5,837 nt of DNA from Akkermansiaceae bacterium UBA1518 (lineage in GTDB: Bacteria; Verrucomicrobiota; Verrucomicrobiia; Verrucomicrobiales; Akkermansiaceae). Below, piece by piece: positions 1 through 5,837 of the stretch (within the stretch, counting starts at the first letter, position 1; each line of letters starts with the position of its first letter). The position numbers were made by a program, and so were the translations under genes. The notes beneath the pieces were generated by a model that had not been told where the DNA came from, ran no database searches, and saw only the letters and a program-made list of their open reading frames with translations. The stretch spans positions 1 to 5,837 of the forward strand of contig DCQM01000102.1 of assembly GCA_002323895.1 (NCBI GenBank), in the 5' to 3' direction.

Positions 1-1
1 T

Positions 2-1363
2 TTTCTTCGAGGAACAGGCGTTGCTCTTGGTTTGCCATGGCTTGAAACCTTTGCGGTAGATGATTCAAATCCCAACCCTGCTCCCAAACGCTTTCTTAGT
101 GTTTATCATCCCGATGGGGTCGGTCTTCCAGTCAAAGAAGATCCAGCTTGGAAGGATTGGAGTTGGTTTCCCCGAGGTGGCGAAAGAAATTTTAAACTCA
201 CAAAAGTGCTCGACGTTCTCGAGCCCTTGCGAAAGGAGATCACGATCTACTCAGGACTCTCCCACCCGGCAGCGAGAACGGTTCATGGTCATTCTAATGC
301 CGACCAATATCTGACCGGCGCAGACATAGGAGGACATGGAGCCTACAAAAACTCGATCTCGATTGACCAAGTTTATGCCGAACAGATAGGGCAATTCACA
401 CGTCATTCCTCGTTAGTAATGTCGACCAACGGAGGGGTGGGCGGCCCAAGAGGAGCCCAAACCCAGTCCTACAATCGGAGCGGGCGGCCCATCCCTGCCT
501 TAAATCACCCAAAGCAAATTTTTGACATGCTCTTTGTTACAAGCGGCAAAGAAGCAGCGGCGAAATTGGCACGAAGCAAAAGCGCCCTCGATCTTCTCAT
601 CGCCAACACTCACTCGTTGGGCCGTAAACTTTCCCGATATGATCAAGAAACTCTAGAACAGTATCTTGATGCCGTTCGTGATACTGAAGTGAAGTTGGAG
701 AAGGCACGGCAGTGGATCGATAACCCAGTCCCCAAGGTGGACACCACTAACCTCACTCTGGAAGCTGGGCCCAAGGAAGCGCAACTTTACTTCAAGACGA
801 TGTATGAGCTGATCTATCTCTCCTTCCTTAGTGATTCGACCCGCGTTGCGACCTTCCAGCTGGGTCGCGAAAATGGGGGCGGACCTCACAACCTTCTCTC
901 AACGGCCGTTGGCTTGGGGAATGCTCATGCGCTAACGCACGAAGTCAAAAAACCCAAGGGCTGGGAGAATCTCGGAACCTACAACCGCTACCAAGCAGAA
1001 GAATTTGGCCGTTTCATCCAGAAGCTGAAGGACACGAAAGAGCCCAGCGGGCAAGGAAACATCCTCGACAACACGTTTGCAATGCATGGCTCCGCATCCA
1101 GCAGCTTCCATCTCTCCCGCAATTACCCTATCATATCTGCTGGTGGGAAGAATCTGGGCTTCGAGAATGGTCGCTATCTCAAATTCGGCAAAGGCAATGA
1201 GGACAACCAAGCCGGCGCCGGAATTGTGACCGACAGTGGATGGAGGGCTAGGGTGAAGGTTGAAGAGCTCCCCCTCTCCAAACTCTTTATCACCATCTTG
1301 CAGAGACTCGGGGTAGAAGCGAATTCCTTCGCAGGAATTACCGGCACTCTAGAGCGAGTGTAA
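2..1363 (+). CDS. DUF1552 (HXXSHH-family) exported protein, 5'-truncated by the window edge
   Basis: 453 residues are visible, ending at TAA 1361-1363. Reading is open to the left edge and begins FLRGTGVALGLPWLE, the end of a twin-arginine signal of the form RRxFLRG; the arginines and start codon lie before base 1. TTG at 32 and ATG at 37 (the latter out of frame) are therefore not the start. Family landmarks, numbered from the first visible residue: PKRFLSVYHPDGVG (28-41), YSGLSH (83-88), HGHSNADQYLTG (95-106), SIDQ (120-123), a charged helical stretch (about 195-240), the C-terminal HxxSHH region (here HALTHE, 309-314) and LDNTFAMHGS. The function of DUF1552 is unknown. Planctomycetes and Verrucomicrobia encode many copies, usually beside DUF1592/DUF1588-type cytochrome-like proteins, so one may lie just upstream (inference). 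The export signal implies a folded, perhaps cofactor-bearing, periplasmic protein. It converges on the next gene. Family call is firm; role unknown. Confidence 0.9.
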   Translation, partial: FLRGTGVALGLPWLETFAVDDSNPNPAPKRFLSVYHPDGVGLPVKEDPAWKDWSWFPRGGERNFKLTKVLDVLEPLRKEITIYSGLSHPAARTVHGHSNADQYLTGADIGGHGAYKNSISIDQVYAEQIGQFTRHSSLVMSTNGGVGGPRGAQTQSYNRSGRPIPALNHPKQIFDMLFVTSGKEAAAKLARSKSALDLLIANTHSLGRKLSRYDQETLEQYLDAVRDTEVKLEKARQWIDNPVPKVDTTNLTLEAGPKEAQLYFKTMYELIYLSFLSDSTRVATFQLGRENGGGPHNLLSTAVGLGNAHALTHEVKKPKGWENLGTYNRYQAEEFGRFIQKLKDTKEPSGQGNILDNTFAMHGSASSSFHLSRNYPIISAGGKNLGFENGRYLKFGKGNEDNQAGAGIVTDSGWRARVKVEELPLSKLFITILQRLGVEANSFAGITGTLERV

Positions 1364-1397
1364 ATCCGGGATCCATCCTCCACGTCGAAATTCTTGA
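1364..1397. other. Short convergent intergenic gap
   Basis: Only 34 bases separate the stop codons of the DUF1552 gene (+) and the Gfo/Idh/MocA gene (-). The best inverted repeat is ATCC-G-GGAT at 1364-1372 with no T-run, so no intrinsic terminator is recognisable in either direction. Termination may be Rho-dependent, or transcripts may run into each other. Confidence 0.5.
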
Positions 1398-2810
1398 CTA
1401 AGCCAGCTTGTAATGGTCAGCCCATTCCTTGCGTGGAGCAGGGCCAGAAAGAAGCGCATTAGCCAACTTATTACCGATAAACTTTTGGGTCTTGCGATCA
1501 AAATTCAAGTCGGTGTTAAGATATTCCGCAATCATACCTAGATTCAAAACTTGAGTAAGTGCTCCTGAAACACTGAAAGGAGATTCAGTTTTACCCTGAC
1601 CCATACACGCTTGGGTGAAAGACTCCATATGATCGTTCCCGGGCCCCTTGTTGTTCAGAGCTTCCTTGAGATCATCATGCTTATTGGCTGAGATCAATTT
1701 GGACGACCCGCTATGGGAATTCCGATGGACAAGATAGTCTTCCTGTTTCCGATGAAGAAGAGTCCCAGCCCCGCCAAGCCCTGGAGCTTTCTTTCCTCCA
1801 AGATATTTTTTATCGATTGATGATGCGTGATCCCCTCCCGCCTTCCAAACAACATGAACCGCAGGCTTATTCTCACCACGAGAAGGGAAGTCCAACTCAA
1901 TATGCGAGCTTAGCGGGAAGCTGATCTTGTTATAGTCACCGAGTGCCTTGGGCGAGATTTTAGTAGGCAGCCCAAGGTCAAGGTAGTGGTGGATAAAGTC
2001 GATAATATGGCATCCCCAATCTCCGAACATACCGCCACCATAAAGATGGAACCCACGCCAATCGAAAGGATGAAACATCGAACTGAATTCCTTCATTTCT
2101 TGAGGCCCGCACCAGAGATCCCACGACTTTAGCGATTCTGGAATGGGTTGGGCTTTCGGGTAACCCTTGATTCGCTTTTTCTTGTCCATGAACCAAAGGG
2201 AAGCACTTTTCCAAGCCTCAACCTTCACGACATCGTTAACCACTCCACCTGCAAGCATGCGCTTAAATTGCTCCGATCCACCTGAGGTATGGCCCTGGTT
2301 TCCCATCTGGGTCACCACTTTGAATTTCTTCTCACCTCGCATGAGTATCGCTGCCTCCTCAAAGGTATGAGTCAGCGGCTTCTCCACATAAACGTGCTTA
2401 CCTAATGACATCGCTTGAATGGCCGCCGTAAAGTGAGTATGGTCGGGGGTTGCTACAGAGACTGCGTCAATATCTCCACCCATCTGATCGAACATCTCAC
2501 GAAAGTCGTGGAAAAGCTTGGCTTTCGGGTTTCCCCTAATGATTCCAGCCGCCCGTTTGTGGTCAACATCACAAATCGCAACCGGGGTCGCATTACCTTT
2601 TCGGCATATTCCTGAGACTACGCTGGCCCCTCTTCCTCCTGCTCCAATACAGCCTAAGTTGATTCGCTGGCTTGGAGGGCGTTGGGGGTTATTCTGGGCC
2701 CGTGCACTCGTGAGGTAGGCAGGAATAAAAGTAAACCCAAAGGCGGACGATGTCGCTTGAGTAAGGAATTTACGGCGAGTGGACTTAGAATGTATTTGAT
2801 GGGCGCTCAT
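1398..2810 (-). CDS. Tat-exported Gfo/Idh/MocA family oxidoreductase
   Basis: 470 residues from ATG at 2810 to TAG at 1398. This start puts a twin-arginine signal (STRRKFL, 10-16, then a hydrophobic stretch and ARAQ at 36-39) at the N-terminus. It also lies 19 bases after the preceding gene's stop. An in-frame upstream start near 2906 would overlap that gene and bury the signal. The Rossmann domain shows GCIGAGGRG (53-61), the acidic cofactor-side D81, ATPDHTH (120-126) and EKP (143-145, the family's catalytic lysine region). The second domain has QMGNQGH (168-174) and GDWGCHIID (263-271) with the probable catalytic histidine H268. Members bind NAD(P), often tightly, and oxidise or reduce sugars and cyclitols; exported ones must fold with cofactor before Tat transport. 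Some relatives (GH109) are NAD-dependent glycosidases, but their HGLGP-type motif is not seen, so glycosidase activity cannot be claimed. It is probably co-transcribed with the propeller gene. No Shine-Dalgarno is seen. Family call firm; substrate unknown. Confidence 0.92.
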   Translation of the reverse strand: MSAHQIHSKSTRRKFLTQATSSAFGFTFIPAYLTSARAQNNPQRPPSQRINLGCIGAGGRGASVVSGICRKGNATPVAICDVDHKRAAGIIRGNPKAKLFHDFREMFDQMGGDIDAVSVATPDHTHFTAAIQAMSLGKHVYVEKPLTHTFEEAAILMRGEKKFKVVTQMGNQGHTSGGSEQFKRMLAGGVVNDVVKVEAWKSASLWFMDKKKRIKGYPKAQPIPESLKSWDLWCGPQEMKEFSSMFHPFDWRGFHLYGGGMFGDWGCHIIDFIHHYLDLGLPTKISPKALGDYNKISFPLSSHIELDFPSRGENKPAVHVVWKAGGDHASSIDKKYLGGKKAPGLGGAGTLLHRKQEDYLVHRNSHSGSSKLISANKHDDLKEALNNKGPGNDHMESFTQACMGQGKTESPFSVSGALTQVLNLGMIAEYLNTDLNFDRKTQKFIGNKLANALLSGPAPRKEWADHYKLA

Positions 2811-2829
2811 GGTATTGTTTGGGACTGTC

Positions 2830-3936
2830 TTAAAGATTTTCTGGGTCAAGGATGACATGCTTAACACCTTTGCGATGGAAAGTGTAGCTGATGTGGATCT
2901 TTCCATCTTTGGTCTGAATCACTGCAGGATACGAATACTCGACCGAACGATCGGAATTTTCAGCTTGTGAAGTTTTTTCAAGAGTTACCGCGGGCGCCCA
3001 AATCGCTCCATCTTCAGAAATTGCGACGTTAAGCATACGCCGGCCAGGCACTGGAGACTTACGCGTAGTGTGATTATAGACAATGAGATGTCTGCCATCG
3101 GCAAGAGTCAATGCGTCTGTTCCTGCATTTGGATTTGGTAAAGAACTCGCCACCATCGGACCCCACGTTTTACCACCGTCTGAAGACCTGCTCTGGGTAA
3201 CCACATTTTGGCGGCTTCGACATAAGATTTGAAGGCTCTTATTTTTCTGAATGAGCAGACTAGGTTGGATGGCATCGAACTCGACTCCATCGTTGATCGG
3301 CCCGATGACTTCCCATGTTTTTCCGAGATCACGAGTCATCTCAAAGTGCACTCGCCACTTGTCTCCCTTTTCGCTGCTGGAAGGGCAGAGAATCGATCCA
3401 TCTTGAAGCTCAAGCGGTTTGTTTTTCACCGGGCCCAGGAGGTGCCCGATCAGCGGGTTCTCCCCAAGCTTAGTAGGCCACGACCATGTTTTACCATGAT
3501 CGGTCGAAGTCGTCATCATCCCCCACCAAGAACTAGGACTGGGGCCAACTTTATAGAAAAGGATAAGAGGACCATTCTCAGGCTGAAAAAGCACAGGATT
3601 CCAACAAGGATATCGTTTCGTGCTGCTTTGCACCCCGTTCACAACCTCCACAGGAACACTCCACTTTCCGTTTTTATATCGGGAGGTCCAAATCCCGACA
3701 TCCCGATGGCCCTCATGAGTGCCCCCAAACCAAGCCGCCACCAAACCTCCACGTGTCTCGACGATTGTGGAAGCATGGCAGGACGAAGTTGGTCTTTTAG
3801 AGAGAGTAAAGATCTGACGCGCCTCCACTAATGCGCCCTCTCCAACATTCGAAACAGGAGGAATCAATTCTTGTGAAGTCGCCAGCCGGCTAAGAATGAT
3901 CGCTAGAAAAAGAAAGAAATTTTGGTGCATCCTCAT
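2830..3936 (-). CDS. Secreted BNR/Asp-box beta-propeller, sialidase-like (BNR_2 type)
   Basis: 368 residues, ATG at 3936 (a second ATG two codons on, at 3930, is equally possible) to TAA at 2830. A Sec signal peptide covers about 1-21, a short basic start followed by FFLFLAIIL. Asp boxes (SxDxGxTW) occur at 144-151 (STDHGKTW), 201-208 (TRDLGKTW) and 251-258 (SSDGGKTW), with a decayed fourth at 307-313 (SEDGAIW), so a six- or seven-bladed propeller is expected. Other landmarks are CHASTIVE (53-60), AWFGGTHEG (68-76), YPCWNP (109-114), LPNPNAGTDA (266-275), YNHTTR (287-292) and EYSYPAVIQ (333-341). These match the 'predicted neuraminidase' BNR_2 group. No N-terminal FRIP-type (RIP) motif of classical sialidases is seen, so true sialidase activity is doubtful. 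Propellers of this type also include rhamnosyl-glucuronate lyases. It is first in a two-gene unit with the exported oxidoreductase. Confidence is high for fold and secretion, low for reaction. Confidence 0.88.
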   Translation of the reverse strand: MRMHQNFFLFLAIILSRLATSQELIPPVSNVGEGALVEARQIFTLSKRPTSSCHASTIVETRGGLVAAWFGGTHEGHRDVGIWTSRYKNGKWSVPVEVVNGVQSSTKRYPCWNPVLFQPENGPLILFYKVGPSPSSWWGMMTTSTDHGKTWSWPTKLGENPLIGHLLGPVKNKPLELQDGSILCPSSSEKGDKWRVHFEMTRDLGKTWEVIGPINDGVEFDAIQPSLLIQKNKSLQILCRSRQNVVTQSRSSDGGKTWGPMVASSLPNPNAGTDALTLADGRHLIVYNHTTRKSPVPGRRMLNVAISEDGAIWAPAVTLEKTSQAENSDRSVEYSYPAVIQTKDGKIHISYTFHRKGVKHVILDPENL

Positions 3937-4182
3937 ACGACTTTGGCAGCTTGCCTTTTTAAATTTTAATCAACAAGTCAGAATCATGGTCTTTGAATAT
4001 AAGCTCATCAAGGCTCTGATTCTCATCAGAATCCATCGCTTGTCTTCCAAATAAAAAAACACCACGAAGTGACTAGCCTCCTCTTCGATTTTTAACCCAA
4101 CCATTTGCCGCCGACTCCGCCGAAAAGAGAAAATTTCCATCGCTTTCGCTTACCCAAACAGTGTTTAGTCCTTGTGTTACCC
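3937..4182. promoter_or_regulatory. Divergent intergenic region, probable promoters for both flanking genes
   Basis: These 246 bases lie between the starts of two divergent genes, the propeller (-) and the sulfatase (+), so promoters for both directions should be here. The left half is AT-rich. I cannot pick a convincing -35/-10 pair on either strand. No Shine-Dalgarno-like purine run sits at a usual distance before either start. Short repeats cluster at 3978-4033 (see separate entry). No open frame here looks like a real small gene. Confidence 0.5.
4004..4033. repeat. Overlapping inverted repeats with a direct repeat, possible operator
   Basis: TCTGAT-TCTC-ATCAGA (4015-4030) is a perfect 6-bp inverted repeat. 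It overlaps a second one, GATTC-TCATCA-GAATC (4018-4033). CTCATCA occurs twice with an 18-base period (4004-4010 and 4022-4028), and TCAGAATC twice, at 3978-3985 and 4026-4033. The cluster lies about 70-100 bases before the propeller gene and about 150 bases before the sulfatase gene, where a shared regulator could bind. Each repeat is short enough to arise by chance. Confidence 0.3.
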
Positions 4183-5837
4183 ATGCTCAGATTTTTCATC
4201 TTATCTCTATTTTTACTGCTTCAGACTGAGGGTTCTAAAAGGCCAAATGTTGTCCTCATTATCTGCGATGATCTTAACGATTACGTAGAAACGCTCGGAG
4301 GCCATCCTCAGGCGAAAACACCCCATATGAGGCGTCTTATGGAGCGCGGAGTCTCTTTTACTCAAGCGCACTGCAACATTCCAATCTGCAACCCTTCAAG
4401 AGCCAGTTTTATCACGGGCCTATATCCTCATACCTCACAGCTCTACGGATTTGAAAAGTGGCGAGATAACGAGATCACCAAGAACTCGAGGACCTTGATG
4501 GACCACTTCCGGAAGAATGGCTATCACACCCTCGGAACTGGGAAAATCATGCACAATGGCGAACGCCAAGAGTGGACTCACTACCAGAATGATGCGGACT
4601 ACAGCCCTCTCGCTCACCGTGAGGGAAAAAACATAGCGCACCCTGATATCCCACCTCCATTCCGAGACGAGTTCGAAGCCATCGATGGTTCATTTGGACC
4701 ACTGCGAAAGGTGAAAGCTCCCTTTTCTTGGAAATCCGGAAACTGGAAGCGTATGAAAGATTTTCGCTACGAATCAGAGGACGATCGCGATCTCACTGCC
4801 GATGAACTCAATGCAAAATGGGCTGTTGAAAATCTTAAAAGACTCGCTACCACGGATAAGCCCTTCCTCATGGGAATTGGATTCATTCGTCCACACACTC
4901 CGCTCATTGTTCCCCAAAAATATTTCGACCTCTTCCCGCTCGAATCTATCGAGCTTCCCATCATAAAAAGAGGAGATGTCGAGGACACCTTTAAACAAAC
5001 CGTCAGTTCTGTGGAAGATGATCGAAGCGGTGATCGAGGATCAAAAATTTATGACACCCTCATCGCTTCGTATGGTGGAAAGCGTGAACTTGCTCTCAAG
5101 AAGTTTATTCAAGCCTACCTCGCCTCAGTTGCCTCTGTCGATGACCTCATTGGGGATATTCTTAATTCTATTGAAGAATCACCCCTCAACGATAATACCA
5201 TCATTATTTTAACTTCAGACCACGGGTGGGGGATGGGTGAGAAAGATTACCTCTACAAAAATTCTCTCTGGCAAGAAAGCACACGAGTCCCTCTTGTCAT
5301 AGCCGGCCCGAATTTAGCTCAGGCCAAAACGTGCCAAAAACCAGTCAGCCTAATCGACCTTTACCCAACCCTCATTGATCTTTGTGGCCTCTCAAAAGAA
5401 ACAAGAAAATCCGCGAAAGGTCGGCCACTCGATGGACATTCGCTCAAACCTCTTTTGCTAAAGCCCGCTGGAAAATGGGCTGGGCCAGATGCCGTCCTCA
5501 CGGCCATGTATAAATGGGCAAACTACTACGACCCCGCAAAGCAAAACTATACTCTACGCGATCAAAATTGGCGCTATATCCGTTACGAAAATGGCAAAGA
5601 AGAGCTTTATGACGTCAAAAATGACCCCCATGAATGGCATAATCTTGCCCTTAATCCCGATCACCAAAAAACTTTAAAAGCATACCGGAAGGCGATGCTC
5701 GCAAGAATTCCTGCCTCCATTCCTCCACCCAAGCCCACCAAGAAAGATGCCGAAATTTGGAAAGATCGTTATTTCAAAAAGCATCCAAGCGCTGATGCCG
5801 ATCAAGATGGGAAACTCACTTGGCCAGAACTGCAAGC
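4183..5837 (+). CDS. Secreted formylglycine-dependent sulfatase, iduronate-2-sulfatase-like, with C-terminal EF-hand; 3'-truncated
   Basis: 551 complete codons from ATG at 4183; the frame is still open at the window end. A Sec signal peptide (MLRFFILSLFLLLQTEG) runs straight into RPNVVLIICDDL. Expected active-site residues of the iduronate-2-sulfatase-like group are all present. They are metal ligands D29, D30, D346 and H347; C69 in CNPSR (the cysteine converted to formylglycine) with R73; K121 and H124 in GKIMH; H238 in GFIRPHTP; and K359 in YKNSLW. LYGFEKW after the CxPSR block and DHGWGMGEK also fit that group. A C-terminal LYDVKNDPHEWHNLA block (475-489) closes the sulfatase domain. An EF-hand loop DADQDGKLTWPE follows at 538-549, with D1, D3, D5 and E12 in place. 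It hydrolyses a sulfate ester, presumably on a glycan, outside the cytoplasm. It needs a formylglycine-generating enzyme or anaerobic maturase encoded elsewhere. The specific substrate is unproven. GTG at 4174 is a less likely start. Confidence 0.93.
   Translation, partial: MLRFFILSLFLLLQTEGSKRPNVVLIICDDLNDYVETLGGHPQAKTPHMRRLMERGVSFTQAHCNIPICNPSRASFITGLYPHTSQLYGFEKWRDNEITKNSRTLMDHFRKNGYHTLGTGKIMHNGERQEWTHYQNDADYSPLAHREGKNIAHPDIPPPFRDEFEAIDGSFGPLRKVKAPFSWKSGNWKRMKDFRYESEDDRDLTADELNAKWAVENLKRLATTDKPFLMGIGFIRPHTPLIVPQKYFDLFPLESIELPIIKRGDVEDTFKQTVSSVEDDRSGDRGSKIYDTLIASYGGKRELALKKFIQAYLASVASVDDLIGDILNSIEESPLNDNTIIILTSDHGWGMGEKDYLYKNSLWQESTRVPLVIAGPNLAQAKTCQKPVSLIDLYPTLIDLCGLSKETRKSAKGRPLDGHSLKPLLLKPAGKWAGPDAVLTAMYKWANYYDPAKQNYTLRDQNWRYIRYENGKEELYDVKNDPHEWHNLALNPDHQKTLKAYRKAMLARIPASIPPPKPTKKDAEIWKDRYFKKHPSADADQDGKLTWPELQ

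Noticed and set aside
2811..2906. A 32-residue N-terminal extension of the Gfo/Idh/MocA gene, giving a 76-base overlap with the propeller gene.
   Set aside because: The Tat signal begins naturally at the internal ATG at 2810, 19 bases after the upstream stop. An extension would place the twin arginines over 40 residues in, and it overlaps coding sequence.
3229..3831. A 200-codon open frame on the + strand, opposite the beta-propeller gene.
   Set aside because: It lies wholly inside a well-supported gene on the other strand. Its translation is rich in arginine, proline and histidine with no recognisable domain or signal, as expected of an antisense shadow frame.
3945..3960. GGCA-GCT-TGCC followed by TTTTT on the + strand, resembling an intrinsic terminator.
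   Set aside because: The stem is only 4 bp. It sits in the 5' leader of the minus-strand propeller gene, where no + strand transcript needs ending, so it is likely chance.
4435..4998. Several minus-strand open frames of about 70 codons opposite the sulfatase.
   Set aside because: They overlap the sulfatase active-site coding region, which has clear motifs throughout, and they show no domain of their own.
1..5837. Possible mobile element, CRISPR array, tRNA or frameshifted gene.
   Set aside because: All four genes read through without frame breaks and show family motifs in order. No terminal inverted repeats, transposase motifs, regular spacer-repeat pattern or cloverleaf was seen by eye.

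Overview
The window looks like chromosomal DNA from a Verrucomicrobiota or Planctomycetota bacterium (the PVC group), most likely a free-living polysaccharide degrader. This is inferred from protein families only. A twin-arginine-exported DUF1552 protein, a twin-arginine-exported Gfo/Idh/MocA oxidoreductase, a secreted BNR/Asp-box beta-propeller and a secreted formylglycine-type sulfatase are a typical combination there. None of the three visible gene starts has a Shine-Dalgarno sequence, which also fits. No marker gene is present, so genus or family cannot be given.

Layout. At the left edge, bases 2-1363 (+) hold most of a DUF1552 protein whose true start lies outside the window; the tail of its signal peptide is read right up to the edge. 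A 34-base gap separates it from a convergent two-gene unit on the minus strand. That unit is a BNR_2-type 'predicted neuraminidase' (2830-3936), transcribed first, then an exported Gfo/Idh/MocA oxidoreductase (1398-2810) 19 bases downstream. A 246-base AT-rich divergent region (3937-4182) with short inverted and direct repeats probably carries promoters for both directions. From 4183 to the right edge (+) runs an iduronate-2-sulfatase-like sulfatase that ends in an EF-hand loop and is cut by the window end.

How the genes may work together. All four products carry export signals (two Tat-type, two Sec-type), so the whole region acts outside the cytoplasm. A sulfatase, a beta-propeller glycan-active enzyme and an NAD(P)-type oxidoreductase sharing one divergent promoter region suggest a small locus for trimming a sulfated, possibly uronic-acid-containing glycan. 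The substrate cannot be read from the sequence. The DUF1552 gene converges on this unit and probably belongs to a separate leftward-starting operon. I see no RNA gene, mobile element, CRISPR array or broken gene. The families are known; what deserves attention is the combination, the unproven chemistry of the propeller and the exported oxidoreductase, the degenerate HxxSHH motif and the EF-hand tail.
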